Assembly (NCBI RefSeq): GCF_004792695.1
Contig: NZ_SRXU01000001.1
Location: forward strand, 1,056,170 to 1,120,169
DNA: 64,000 nucleotides
Reading direction: 5' to 3'
DNA from: Sphingomonas naasensis
GTDB lineage: Bacteria > Pseudomonadota > Alphaproteobacteria > Sphingomonadales > Sphingomonadaceae
Part shown: positions 46,963 to 55,212 of the stretch, piece after piece
Numbering within the stretch: the stretch's first letter is position 1
Layout: each line of letters begins with the position of its first letter
Notes under the pieces: model-generated
The model's database searches: none
The model's input: only the letters and a program-made list of their open reading frames with translations
What the model was told of the DNA's origin: nothing
Translations under genes and position numbers: made by a program

Positions 46963-48786
46963 CTATTCGACGGTGACCGACTTGGCGAGATTGCGCGGCT
47001 GATCGACGTCGGTGCCCTTGGCCACCGCGACGTGATAGGCGAGCAGCTGCACCGGCACCGCATAGACCAGCGGCGCGATCAACGGGTGGACGCTCGGCAT
47101 CTCGATCGTCGCGACCGCATCGTCGCCGGCCTGGGCCAGCCCTTCGGCATCGGAGATCAGCACCACGCGCGCGCCGCGCGCCTTGGCTTCCTGCATGTTC
47201 GACACGGTCTTGTCGAACAGCGGGCCCGAGGGGGCGAGGACGATCAGCGGGACGCTGTCGTCGATCAGCGCGATCGGGCCGTGCTTCATCTCGCCCGAGG
47301 CATAGCCTTCGGCGTGGATGTAGCTGATTTCCTTGAGCTTGAGCGCGCCCTCGAGCGCGAGCGGATAATCGGGGCCGCGGCCGAGATAGAGCACGTCGCG
47401 CGCCTGCGCGATGGTGTGCGCCATCGCCTCGATCTCGGCATCGTGCGCGAGCGCGGCGTTGATGCCGGCGGGTGCCTCGATCAGGTGGCGGACGATCGCG
47501 CGCTCCTCGTCCTCGGCGAGCCGTCCGCTGGCGCGGGCGAGGTTCACCGCGAGCGCGGCCATCACCGCGAGCTGGCAGGTGAACGCCTTGGTCGAGGCGA
47601 CGCCGATCTCGGGGCCGGCATGCGTCGAGAGCAGCAGATCGACTTCGCGCGCCATCGAGCTGGTCGGCACGTTGATGATGCCCGCGGTGGTGACGCCATT
47701 GGCCTTCATGTGGCGCAGCGCCGCCAGCGTGTCCGCGGTCTCGCCCGACTGGCTGACCACCACGCCGAGCGTGTTGGGCAGCAGCACGGGATCGCGATAG
47801 CGGAACTCGGAGGCGACATCGACCTCGACCGGCAGGCGGGCGAAGCGTTCGATCCAGTATTTGCCGATCATCCCGACATAGGAGGCGGTGCCGCAGGCGA
47901 CGATCGCGACGCGCTCGATCTTGCTGAGATCGAACCCCATGTCGGGAAGCGCGACCTTCTGCTCGACCGGGCGAATATAGGATTGCAGCGTCTGGGCGAC
48001 CACGACCGGCTGTTCGTAGATCTCTTTCTGCATGAAGTGGCGGTGATTGCCCTTGTCGATCAGCGCGGCGCTGGCGCCCGAATGGACGATCGGGCGATCG
48101 ACGGGCTGGTTGTCGCGATCGAACACCTCGATCTTCTCGCGGGTGACCACCGCCCAATCGCCTTCCTCGAGATAGGCGATGCGCTGGGTGAGCGAGGCGA
48201 GCGCGTGCGCGTCCGAGCCGAGATAATTCTCGCCTTCGCCATAGCCGACGGTGAGCGGCGCGCCGAGCCGGCCGCAGATCAGCATGTCGGGCTGATTGCG
48301 GAACAGGAACGCGACCGCGAAGGCGCCGTGCAGCTGGGGCAGCACCGCGGCGACGGCTTCGCGCGGGCTCTTGCCGCCTTCGAGCTCGCGGCTGACGAGG
48401 TGCGCGACGACCTCGGTGTCGGTCTGGCTCCTGAACTCGCGACCCTCGGCGATCAGCGCGTCGCGGAGCGGCTTGAAATTCTCGATGATGCCGTTGTGGA
48501 CGATCGAGACGTCGCCGACGATGTGCGGATGGGCATTGTCCTCGGTCGGCGCGCCGTGCGTCGCCCAGCGCGTGTGGGCGATGCCGATCCTGCCCGGAAG
48601 CGGGCTCTCGGCGAGGCGCGCGGCGAGATTGACGAGCTTGCCCTCGGCGCGGCGGCGCTCGATCTCGCCGTCGTGGAGCGTGGCGATCCCGGCCGAATCA
48701 TAGCCGCGATATTCGAGCCGCTTGAGCCCGTCGAACAGGCGCCCCGCGACATCCTGGTTGCCAACGATACCGACAATTCCGCACAT
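46963..48786 (-). CDS. glmS: Glutamine-fructose-6-phosphate aminotransferase (isomerising)
   Basis: A 607-aa enzyme that makes glucosamine-6-phosphate from fructose-6-phosphate and glutamine, the first step to UDP-GlcNAc. Cys2 (MCGIVGIVG) is the N-terminal nucleophile; HTRWATHGAPTEDNAHPH belongs to the class II amidotransferase domain. Two SIS domains follow (ACGTASYVGMIGKYWIE; SQSGETADTLAALRHMK; GRGPDYPLALEGALKLKEISYIHAEGY), and the C-terminus DVDQPRNLAKSVTVE is canonical. It is third after glmU and a small unknown gene on this strand. No glmS ribozyme was seen upstream. Confidence 0.97.
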   Translation of the reverse strand: MCGIVGIVGNQDVAGRLFDGLKRLEYRGYDSAGIATLHDGEIERRRAEGKLVNLAARLAESPLPGRIGIAHTRWATHGAPTEDNAHPHIVGDVSIVHNGIIENFKPLRDALIAEGREFRSQTDTEVVAHLVSRELEGGKSPREAVAAVLPQLHGAFAVAFLFRNQPDMLICGRLGAPLTVGYGEGENYLGSDAHALASLTQRIAYLEEGDWAVVTREKIEVFDRDNQPVDRPIVHSGASAALIDKGNHRHFMQKEIYEQPVVVAQTLQSYIRPVEQKVALPDMGFDLSKIERVAIVACGTASYVGMIGKYWIERFARLPVEVDVASEFRYRDPVLLPNTLGVVVSQSGETADTLAALRHMKANGVTTAGIINVPTSSMAREVDLLLSTHAGPEIGVASTKAFTCQLAVMAALAVNLARASGRLAEDEERAIVRHLIEAPAGINAALAHDAEIEAMAHTIAQARDVLYLGRGPDYPLALEGALKLKEISYIHAEGYASGEMKHGPIALIDDSVPLIVLAPSGPLFDKTVSNMQEAKARGARVVLISDAEGLAQAGDDAVATIEMPSVHPLIAPLVYAVPVQLLAYHVAVAKGTDVDQPRNLAKSVTVE

Positions 48787-48809
48787 CGAACCCTATCCCC
48801 CTGCCGCAA

Positions 48810-49121
48810 TCAGTGCGGAAACTTGCTGTCGATGAAAACCCGCGTGAATTCCATCGGATCGGGCTCGCGCCCATTGGCTTCGCGGAAGCGGACGCGGCCC
48901 GACTGCCAGACCTCGCGGATCGCCCCCTGCATGCCGTCCTGAAACTGCATGCGGCCGACGACGATCTCGCGCCAGCTGCCGGTGGCGCCGAACAGCGTGC
49001 GATAGTGCGGCTCCATCGCGCGCAGCGCCGCATCGGCCGCCGGATCGAGATGGCCGATCGCATCGAGCACATAGCTTTCGAGCAATTTGAGGAACGGCTT
49101 GCCGGCGTAGCGATCGCTCAT
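48810..49121 (-). CDS. Small conserved hypothetical protein between glmU and glmS
   Basis: A 103-aa cytoplasmic protein (MSDRYAGKPFLKLLESYVLDAIGHL...). It is helical in the first half, with a mixed GRMQFQDGMQGAIREVW segment and a C-terminal EFTRVFIDSKFPH. I do not recognise a named domain. It overlaps the glmU stop by 4 bp and is 23 bp ahead of glmS, so it is co-translated in the UDP-GlcNAc operon. Its job may be linked to amino-sugar supply, but that is position only. Confidence 0.8.
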   Translation of the reverse strand: MSDRYAGKPFLKLLESYVLDAIGHLDPAADAALRAMEPHYRTLFGATGSWREIVVGRMQFQDGMQGAIREVWQSGRVRFREANGREPDPMEFTRVFIDSKFPH

Positions 49122-50470
49122 TTGGCTGCCTTTCGTGCGGCCATGCGCGCGCGGAACCGCGCGCCCCAGCCGGCTTTGGAAGTCTGCTCGCCGCGGGTGA
49201 GCGCGAGCGCATCGGCCTCGACGTCGCGCGTCACCACCGATCCGGCACCGACGATCGCGCCCGCGCCGATCGCGACCGGGGCGACCAGCGCGCTGTTCGA
49301 GCCGATGAAAGCGCCGTCGCCGATCTTCGTGCCGTATTTGAGGAAGCCGTCGTAATTGCAGGTGATCGTGCCCGCGCCGATATTGGCCCCTGCCCCCACT
49401 TCGGCATCGCCGAGATAGCTCAGATGGTTGGCCTTGGCGCCCTTGCCGAGCACGGCCTTCTTGGTCTCGACGAAATTGCCGATCTTCGCGCCCTCGCCGA
49501 GCACCGTGCCGGGGCGGAGCCGCGCATAGGGCCCGACGCTCACTCCGCGCGCGATCGTCGCGCCCTCGATATGGCTGAAGGCATGGATGGTGACGTTGTC
49601 GGCGATCGTGACGCCGGGGCCGAAGAATACGTTCGGCTCGATCAGCACGTCGCGGCCGAGGCTGGTATCATAGGCGAACCACACCGTCTCGGGCGCGATC
49701 AGCGTCGCCCCGTCGGCCATCGCCTGCGCGCGGCGGGCCTGCTGCCAATCGGCCTCGACCGCGGCGAGCTCGCCGCGGCTGTTGATCCCGGCGACCTCGG
49801 CCGCGGCGACTTCGATCACCGCCGAATGGCGCCCGTCGGCGGCGGCGACGGCGACGATGTCGGGAAGATAATATTCGCCCGCGGCATTGTCGTTGTCGAT
49901 CCGGGCCAGCAAGTCGAACAGGTCGGCCGCGCGCGCCGCGAACAGCCCCGAATTGCACAAGGTCACCGCGCGCTCCTCGGGCGAGGCGTCCTTGAACTCG
50001 ACGATGCGATCCATCCGGCCGTCGGCATCGGCGATCACGCGGCCATAGGCGGCCGGATTGACCGGACGGAAGCCGAGCGCGACCGTCGCAGGCGCGTCCG
50101 CGGCGTGGAGCCGCGCGAGCATGCGCCGCAGCGTGTCGGCGGTGACGCGCGGCACGTCGCCGAACAGCACCAGCACATCGCCTTCGAACCCGGCGAGCGC
50201 ATCCTCGGCCATGCGCACGGCGTGGCCGGTGCCGAGCTGCTCGGCCTGATGGACCGTCTCGGCGCCGTGCGGGCGCACCGCCGCCTCGACCTGCTCGCGC
50301 CCGGCGCCGACCACAACGATCGTCCGCGCCGGATCGAGCGCCGCGACGCCATCGATCAGATGCAGCAGCATCGGCCGCCCGGCGAGCGGGTGCAGCACCT
50401 TGTGCGTATCGGATTTCATCCGCGTGCCCTTGCCCGCAGCAAGGATGATCGCGGCAATCGGGAATGTCAT
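49118..50470 (-). CDS. glmU: Bifunctional UDP-GlcNAc pyrophosphorylase / glucosamine-1-phosphate acetyltransferase
   Basis: A 450-aa two-domain enzyme. The N-terminal uridylyltransferase begins IILAAGKGTRMKSDTHKVLHPLAGRPML and has QLGTGHAV and FGDVPRV; the C-terminal half is a left-handed beta-helix of hexapeptide repeats (for example PNVFFGPGVTIADNVTI and GAGTITCNYDGF with the acetyltransferase residues). It acetylates glucosamine-1-phosphate and joins it to UTP to give UDP-GlcNAc, the precursor of peptidoglycan, lipid A and the WecB and QuiNAc branches in this window. Divergent from gph (74 bp apart). Confidence 0.96.
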   Translation of the reverse strand: MTFPIAAIILAAGKGTRMKSDTHKVLHPLAGRPMLLHLIDGVAALDPARTIVVVGAGREQVEAAVRPHGAETVHQAEQLGTGHAVRMAEDALAGFEGDVLVLFGDVPRVTADTLRRMLARLHAADAPATVALGFRPVNPAAYGRVIADADGRMDRIVEFKDASPEERAVTLCNSGLFAARAADLFDLLARIDNDNAAGEYYLPDIVAVAAADGRHSAVIEVAAAEVAGINSRGELAAVEADWQQARRAQAMADGATLIAPETVWFAYDTSLGRDVLIEPNVFFGPGVTIADNVTIHAFSHIEGATIARGVSVGPYARLRPGTVLGEGAKIGNFVETKKAVLGKGAKANHLSYLGDAEVGAGANIGAGTITCNYDGFLKYGTKIGDGAFIGSNSALVAPVAIGAGAIVGAGSVVTRDVEADALALTRGEQTSKAGWGARFRARMAARKAAK

Positions 50471-50544
50471 CGAACCCTCCGGTGCAGCCCCCCTGCCATG
50501 ACAAGCTTGCCAATTCCATAGTCTTGCTGGCAGGCGCCGCCGCG

Positions 50545-51222
50545 ATGACAGACTTCCCCTTCAACATCGTCGGGTTCGACCTCGACGGCACGCTGTTCGA
50601 CACCAGCGCAGACCTGACCGCGGCGCTCAACCACGCGCTGGCGCTGCTCGGGCGGCCGCCGCTCGACGTCGAAACCGTCAAGCCGATGATCGGGCGCGGC
50701 GGGAAATACATGCTCCAGCAGGGGCTCGAGGCATCGGGCGGATGCGATCCCGACACGCTCGAACGCACCTATCCCGCGCTTCTCGCCTTCTACGGCGACA
50801 ACCTCACGCGCGGGACGCACGCCTTTCCCGGGCTCGCCGCGGCGATGGACGCGCTCGACGCGCGCGGCGCGAAGCTCGCCATCGTCACCAACAAGTCCGA
50901 GCAGCTCGCCGTCCAGCTCGTCGCCGAGCTCGGCCTCGACCACCGCTTCGCCTGCGTGATCGGCGGCGACACGATGGGGCCGGACGGGCGCAAGCCCTCG
51001 CCGGCGGGGATCCACGAGATGATCCGCCGCTGCGGCGGCGGGCGCGCGGCGTTCGTCGGCGACTCGATCTTCGACACCCAGGCGGCGAAGAACGCCGGCA
51101 TCCCCTCGATCGCGGTCAGCTTCGGCTTCCTGATGCAGCCGATCGAGGAGCTGCAGGCGGACGCGGTGATCGACCATTATGACGAACTGGTCCCCACGCT
51201 CGAGAAGCTGGGCACGGCATGA
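50545..51222 (+). CDS. gph: Phosphoglycolate phosphatase (HAD superfamily)
   Basis: A 225-aa HAD phosphatase. GFDLDGTLFDTSADL is motif I with both catalytic Asp, IVTNKSEQLA is motif II, and the KPSPAGIHEMI...FVGDSIFDTQAAKNAG region covers motifs III and IV. The alpha-helical cap (residues about 17-80) is of the C1 type found in Gph. Start at 50545 (MTDFPFNIVGFD) fits the family; the frame to 50464 would reach into the glmU promoter region. It removes 2-phosphoglycolate formed in DNA repair or oxygenation. Its stop overlaps the mntP start by 4 bp. Confidence 0.9.
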   Translation: MTDFPFNIVGFDLDGTLFDTSADLTAALNHALALLGRPPLDVETVKPMIGRGGKYMLQQGLEASGGCDPDTLERTYPALLAFYGDNLTRGTHAFPGLAAAMDALDARGAKLAIVTNKSEQLAVQLVAELGLDHRFACVIGGDTMGPDGRKPSPAGIHEMIRRCGGGRAAFVGDSIFDTQAAKNAGIPSIAVSFGFLMQPIEELQADAVIDHYDELVPTLEKLGTA

Positions 51223-51791
51223 ATGACACCATGCTCCCGCTCTTCTCGCTGCTCGCGCTCGCGCTCGGGCTGGCGATGGACGCGTTCGCGGTCTCGGTGG
51301 CGCAGGGCGCGATGCGGCGGAGCACCGCGGGCGCGCTGCGCATCGGCGCGGCATTCGGTATCGCGCAGGGGCTCATGCCGTTGCTCGGCTGGGCGCTCGG
51401 CGCCGCGTTCGAGAGCTGGATCCGCAATGTCGACCATTGGGTCGCGTTCGTGCTGCTCGGGTTGCTCGGCGCGAAGATGCTGCGCGAGGGGCTGGCCGGC
51501 GAAGACGCCACCCCGGCGCCCGCGCTGATCGGCTGGGCGCTGCTCGGCGCCGCGGTGGCGACCAGCGTCGACGCCGCCGCCGCCGGAATCACGCTGCCGA
51601 TGATCGGCGCGCCGATCGCGATCGCCTGCGCCGTGATCGGGCTGGTGACCGCGGCGCTGTGCGTCGCCGGGGTGCGCATCGGCGCGACCTATGGCGCGCG
51701 GCTGGGCAAGCTCGCCGAGATCGCCGGAGGCACGCTGCTGATCCTCATCGGCGCGAAGATCCTGATCCAGCATCTGTTCTTCGGCGGCTGA
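51219..51791 (+). CDS. mntP: Manganese efflux pump MntP
   Basis: A 190-aa inner-membrane exporter with six predicted helices in two repeated halves. Each half carries a conserved Asp motif: LGLAMDAFAVSVAQG near residue 20 and VATSVDAAAAG near residue 116. The size and motifs fit the MntP (YebN) family, which exports Mn2+. It is translationally coupled to gph, not to an mntR regulator; no yybP-type riboswitch can lie upstream because the genes overlap. A terminator follows the stop. Confidence 0.92.
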   Translation: MNDTMLPLFSLLALALGLAMDAFAVSVAQGAMRRSTAGALRIGAAFGIAQGLMPLLGWALGAAFESWIRNVDHWVAFVLLGLLGAKMLREGLAGEDATPAPALIGWALLGAAVATSVDAAAAGITLPMIGAPIAIACAVIGLVTAALCVAGVRIGATYGARLGKLAEIAGGTLLILIGAKILIQHLFFGG

Positions 51792-51805
51792 TCTGGTCCG
51801 GTTGC

Positions 51806-51833
51806 AAAGAGAGACTTAATTTCGTCTCTTTTT
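51806..51833 (+). terminator. Terminator after mntP
   Basis: Arms at 51806-51815 and 51824-51833 pair over 10 bp (AGAGAC/GTCTCT core plus A-T pairs and one G-U) around an 8-base loop, ending in TTTTT. Its A-rich 5' arm lets it work in both directions. Confidence 0.85.
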
Positions 51834-51924
51834 GAAGGGCTTGCGACCTGTGTTTTACCTGAGTTCCGCGGACGCTTGCATTCGCTCTACAAGACGTGAA
51901 AGCTTGCGACTTGGGGAAGAGAAC

Positions 51925-52395
51925 GTGGGTCGTTTCGGGGGGATGATATTGAAGGGGCCACAACCCGCCTCTCAACGAGAGGCTGCGGCCGAGCTGCCTG
52001 CGGGCGGCCGGATCGCTTCCGCCAGACTTGCCGAACTGGTCCAGCTGACGCTGGTCGCCGACGGCGTGATCATCGATCTTCGCCACTATGCCGAGCGCCA
52101 GCGCGCGACCGGTGACGGCGAGCGGCTCGACACCGCGGGAATCCTGCTCGCCGGCGGCGCGGCGGAATCGTCCGAGGAGCTGCTGTGGCAGCTCGCCGAC
52201 CCGGTCGCTGTGGGGAAGCTCGGCTTCCAGGCCTATGCGGCGGTGCCGCTGCACGACATCGACGGAACCCCGCTCGGCCGGATCGTGGCGATCCAGCGCG
52301 GGCAGCGCCAGTTCGACGGGCATGATCTGAAGATATTGCGGACCGCGGCGGATCTCGTCGCCGACCTGATCCGGCAGCCTCAGCTGGCCAATTGA
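51925..52395 (+). CDS. Small GAF-like domain protein
   Basis: About 156 aa. I take the GTG at 51925, which follows GGGGAAGA; an ATG at 51943 is an alternative and a frame back to 51832 exists but has no ribosome site and runs into the terminator. The C-terminal two thirds (VADGVIIDLRHYAERQRATG..., GKLGFQAYAAVPLHDIDGTPLGRIVAIQRGQRQFDGHDLKILRTAADLVADLI) look like a GAF fold: the LGFQAYAAVPL and the final helix are typical. There is no output domain, so it may sense a small ligand for another protein. Its end overlaps the convergent 52380 gene by 16 bp. Confidence 0.65.
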   Translation: MGRFGGMILKGPQPASQREAAAELPAGGRIASARLAELVQLTLVADGVIIDLRHYAERQRATGDGERLDTAGILLAGGAAESSEELLWQLADPVAVGKLGFQAYAAVPLHDIDGTPLGRIVAIQRGQRQFDGHDLKILRTAADLVADLIRQPQLAN

Positions 52396-52706
52396 GTAAT
52401 CGTCGCCGGAGGTGCCGGCGCGCGTGATCCAAGCAGGGCGCGACCGCGCGCGGTGAGCGCCGCGTCGATCGCCTGCGGCCCGCCCGGGCCGACGACGAAC
52501 GCCTCGAAGGTGACGAGGCCCGCGTCGCATAGCTCCTGAACAGTCTTGATGAAATCGATGAGCCGATCGGGGGATTCGTCCATCCCGACCTCGGCAGGGC
52601 CCAGTGTCACGACGATCGGCCAGCTCGACCACAGCGCATCGACCACCTTTCTGGCATCGGCGCTCTCAAAAGCCTGCACGGGATCGTCGATCACAACTTG
52701 CCTCAC
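52380..52706 (-). CDS. Hypothetical protein, 108 aa
   Basis: The product (MRQVVIDDPVQAFESADARKVV...) has an N-terminal helical region, an acidic EVGMDESPDRLIDFIKTVQELCDAG segment and a Pro/Ala-rich end. It has no signal peptide or membrane segment. I do not recognise a family; the layout hints at a winged-helix-like effector that reads a short ligand, but the evidence is thin. Upstream (52707-53071) lies an AT-rich non-coding region with a perfect 7-bp dyad 62 bp before its start. Confidence 0.65.
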   Translation of the reverse strand: MRQVVIDDPVQAFESADARKVVDALWSSWPIVVTLGPAEVGMDESPDRLIDFIKTVQELCDAGLVTFEAFVVGPGGPQAIDAALTARGRALLGSRAPAPPATITQLAS

Positions 52707-53071
52707 TGCCCTGAACTACATCGTACCTGCGCCCCCTATTGTTTTGCCCCGTCTGTCCCGGTCGCGATTAACCTTCGCATAACGGAGGTTAACAAATCCC
52801 TAACACCAGGAAGACAGCCCCTTCGTTCGTTGACGAAGTTCGTCTAATTGCAAATATTGTTTCTATTTTTCAATATTTTAAAGATATAATCTGGTTTCGC
52901 GGCGGCCGGAGCAACGCGCATCCGACCATCTTATCGCTGCCAGCCGCTGACCTCCACTATCCTTTGCGTAAAATACCATAGGCAGAACGCATAGCTAATC
53001 AATACGGGACTTTTCGTATATACCGAGGATTACTACCTAATCCTGCCGAATGCGATTAATGTTTAATTTAG
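52707..53071. other. 365-bp AT-rich non-coding region with three inverted repeats
   Basis: This is the most AT-rich stretch of the window by eye. It has no credible ORF. Perfect dyads are TTAACCT/AGGTTAA (52768-52792), AAATATTG/CAATATTT (52852-52878) and AGGATTA/TAATCCT (53026-53044). TTAA-N7-ATAA (52768) and TTAA-N7-CTAA (52789) are near-matches to a CtrA site. The last dyad is 28 bp past the end of the HPr-rel-A operon and may help end its transcript, though no U run follows. Confidence 0.6.
52768..52792. promoter_or_regulatory. Perfect 7-bp dyad upstream of the 108-aa gene
   Basis: TTAACCT and AGGTTAA, separated by 11 bases, 62 bp before the start of the minus-strand gene at 52706. It could be an operator. 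The spacing of the TTAA elements also gives one-mismatch CtrA-type boxes. Confidence 0.4.
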
Positions 53072-54070
53072 CTAACCTTCCTTGCGCCACTTAATAAACA
53101 AGTGGCGCGCCAGCATCATCGGCGGCATCCGGATCGCGTGGCTGCGGATGTAGAAGCCGAGCCGGGTCCATTTCCGCGTCGGCCGGCCCCAGCCGTCGCG
53201 CGCGAGGATGCGGCGCCGGTAGAGCGGATCGTGGCTGTCCCACACCCGCCAGCTTCCCGGGATCACGGTGCCGTAAAGCGCATGCGCCTGACGCGCCGCG
53301 CGGGCGACCGCCGGGCCCAGACCGTGCACGGCGGCGCGTGCCTCGAGGCCGGCGGTGCCGAATTCCGCGATCAGGCAATGGATGTCCCACAGGTTGCGCA
53401 TGCCGCCGGCGAGATCGCCGTCCGCCATCAGATGCGCCGCGGCGTGGCAGAGCATGTCGTCGGGGCTGAGCACGCGCAGCCCGTTCGCCAGCGCGACGCT
53501 GTCGGCGATCAGCGCATCGGCATCGGGGGTGACGCGCGCGGTGCGCGGCAGGATCGTGTGGTGGACGTCGATCATCCGATCGCGCTCGCGGTGGATCAGC
53601 GGCGGCAGCTCGTGCATCCAGCGGCGATAATAGGCATCGTCATAGGGATCGGGCTTGACCCATTCCCAGCCGGCAGCGAGCAGCGCCGCCTCGGCTTCGT
53701 CGAGACGCGCACGGGGCACGAGGATGTCGAGATCGCCGATCGAGCGCCCGCTGCCCGCGGCGAGCCCGGCGGCGGCATAGGCGGTGCCCTTGAGCAGGAT
53801 CACCGGCATGGCCAGCGGCGCGAGCGCACGGCGGGCCATCTCGGCCTCCCACAGGGCGGCGACGCGCCCCTGCTCCGCCGAGGCGCGGGCATCGGCGAGG
53901 ATGCGCGCGGCGACGCCCGGCATCGGCAGGCCGTCGAGCCGGTGCGCGAGCGTGCCGATCAGCTGCTCGGCGCGGGCGATGGCGAGCAGCGCGGGCCAGC
54001 CCGTCGTGTCGAGCGCGGCGGTGGTGGCGGGATCGCGCAGGGCTTCGGCGAGGATGCGGGCGTCGATCAT
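53072..54070 (-). CDS. Nucleotidyltransferase family protein of the HPr-rel-A cassette
   Basis: A 332-aa protein of the uncharacterised NTP_transf_5 type. The nucleotidyltransferase signature is GSGRSIGDLDILVP with Asp113 and Asp115, preceded by VILLKGTAYAA; a third acid may lie in RMIDVHHTILPR. The C-terminal half is helical and rich in Arg/Trp (HELPPLIHRERDRM, RRRILARDGWGRPTRKWTR). I use ATG 54070, which has GGGAGG upstream and overlaps the kinase stop by 4 bp; GTG 54082 is the alternative. Related proteins accompany HprK-like kinases in some lasso-peptide clusters and may add a nucleotide group; here the target is unknown. Confidence 0.85.
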   Translation of the reverse strand: MIDARILAEALRDPATTAALDTTGWPALLAIARAEQLIGTLAHRLDGLPMPGVAARILADARASAEQGRVAALWEAEMARRALAPLAMPVILLKGTAYAAAGLAAGSGRSIGDLDILVPRARLDEAEAALLAAGWEWVKPDPYDDAYYRRWMHELPPLIHRERDRMIDVHHTILPRTARVTPDADALIADSVALANGLRVLSPDDMLCHAAAHLMADGDLAGGMRNLWDIHCLIAEFGTAGLEARAAVHGLGPAVARAARQAHALYGTVIPGSWRVWDSHDPLYRRRILARDGWGRPTRKWTRLGFYIRSHAIRMPPMMLARHLFIKWRKEG

Positions 54071-54927
54071 GCCGCCTCCCACAGGCGCTCGACCTGCGCG
54101 AGCGCCGTCGCCGTGTCGGGATAGTCGAGCGCCTGGGCCGGCACCGTCCGGACCAGCCGGGTGAGTGCGTCGAAGCCGCGTTCGGCGAGCGCGACATAAT
54201 TGGTCGAGGCCTGGGTCAGCCGGACGAAGGTCTCGCTCGGCGGCACCGCGCGCTCGGCGGCGGCGAAGCCGTAATTGGGGAAGAGGATCAGGCGCGGCAC
54301 TGCCGGCTCGGTCATCGCGGCGATCGCCCGCGCATCGGGGACGAGGTGGCGGATCGTGCCCTTGGGGGTGCCCTCGAGCATGGGGCCGAAGCGCCCCCCG
54401 GGCAGTGCGCGTTCGAGCACGGCGATCGCTTCGTTCTTGAGGCTGATCAGGCGCGGGAAGCCGTGGAGCAGCCCGGTGGCGGGATCGAGCAACGCGAACT
54501 CGTCACCCATCAGCCGCCAGCCCCTGGCCATCAGCAGCGCGGCGAGCGTCGACTTGCCCGCTCCCGACATGCCGGTCATCAGCAGCGCCTTGCCGTCGCG
54601 CTCCACTGCCGAGGCATGGAGCAGCAGATAGCGGCGCTGGCCGAGCGCCATCTGGAGGTTCATCCCCATCTCGGCGGCGAGCAGCCCCTGCGCGAGCGGC
54701 AGCGGCGCGGCATCGGGGATGACGAAATCGCCGCCGATCTGCACCGACGGGCGCAGCACGCGCCGCCACGGCCGCGCGGCGAAGAGATGGACGTTGAAAT
54801 CGGGGATGCCGCCCTCGGGCTGCGGATAATCGCGGTAGAGATCGTCGAGCGCCGCAATCGGCCCGCGCCAGTCGCTGCCGACGCGGAAGCCGACCGGGCC
54901 GATGCGGAGCCGGGTCAGATGGCGCAC
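54067..54927 (-). CDS. HprK-related kinase A (HPr-rel-A system)
   Basis: A 286-aa protein of HPr-kinase fold without the N-terminal HprK regulatory domain. The Walker A motif GMSGAGKS is at 119-126, preceded by LLLHASAVERDGKALLMT as in HprK-type P-loops, and GDEFALLD near 141 marks the catalytic acid. The C-terminal region (LTQASTNYVALAERGFDALTRLVRT) is unlike HprK. HPr and PTS genes are absent here, so it probably phosphorylates a peptide or protein delivered by the PqqD-like partner. It overlaps that gene by 13 bp and the nucleotidyltransferase gene by 4 bp. Confidence 0.9.
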   Translation of the reverse strand: MRHLTRLRIGPVGFRVGSDWRGPIAALDDLYRDYPQPEGGIPDFNVHLFAARPWRRVLRPSVQIGGDFVIPDAAPLPLAQGLLAAEMGMNLQMALGQRRYLLLHASAVERDGKALLMTGMSGAGKSTLAALLMARGWRLMGDEFALLDPATGLLHGFPRLISLKNEAIAVLERALPGGRFGPMLEGTPKGTIRHLVPDARAIAAMTEPAVPRLILFPNYGFAAAERAVPPSETFVRLTQASTNYVALAERGFDALTRLVRTVPAQALDYPDTATALAQVERLWEAA

Positions 54928-55193
54928 AGCCGCTCCACCAGCCCGGTCGCGACGAGCTCGTCGAGCCGCGCCGCCAGCGCCAGGGGATCGGCGTCGACGA
55001 GATCGAAGCGCTCGGAAAGCCGCGCCATCAGATCAGACGCGGCGAGCGGTTCGGGCGCGAGGGCTGCGAGAATCTCGGGCACCGGGCTGTCGACGATATG
55101 GGTGATCCCCGAAGCGCGGTGATAGATCAGCGTCAGCGCGTCGAGCGGCACGATGCGCAGCGTCTCGGGAGCCGCGGTCTTGAAGCGCGTCAT
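54915..55193 (-). CDS. HPr-rel-A system PqqD family peptide chaperone
   Basis: A 92-aa PqqD-like protein. TLIYHRASGITHIVDSPVPEILAALA is the beta-rich half and LAASDLMARLSERFDLVDADPLALAARLDELVATGLVERL the winged-helix half, the fold of RiPP recognition elements. PqqD proteins bind a precursor peptide leader and present it to a modifying enzyme; here the enzyme would be the HprK-related kinase whose gene overlaps it. It is first in the operon. The ribosome site is weak. No small precursor gene was found between it and the next minus-strand gene. Confidence 0.88.
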   Translation of the reverse strand: MTRFKTAAPETLRIVPLDALTLIYHRASGITHIVDSPVPEILAALAPEPLAASDLMARLSERFDLVDADPLALAARLDELVATGLVERLCAI

Positions 55194-55212
55194 CGGCGCC
55201 GGGCCTTGTCTT

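Noticed and set aside
44037..47063. A 1008-codon open frame antisense to the RTX gene
   Set aside because: It mirrors the repetitive GC-rich RTX coding sequence, has Arg/His/Asp-rich composition with no domain, and runs into glmS territory. It is a shadow of codon bias.
48787..48809. glmS ribozyme or riboswitch
   Set aside because: Only 23 bp separate glmS from the preceding gene, which leaves no room, and the ribozyme is typical of Gram-positives.
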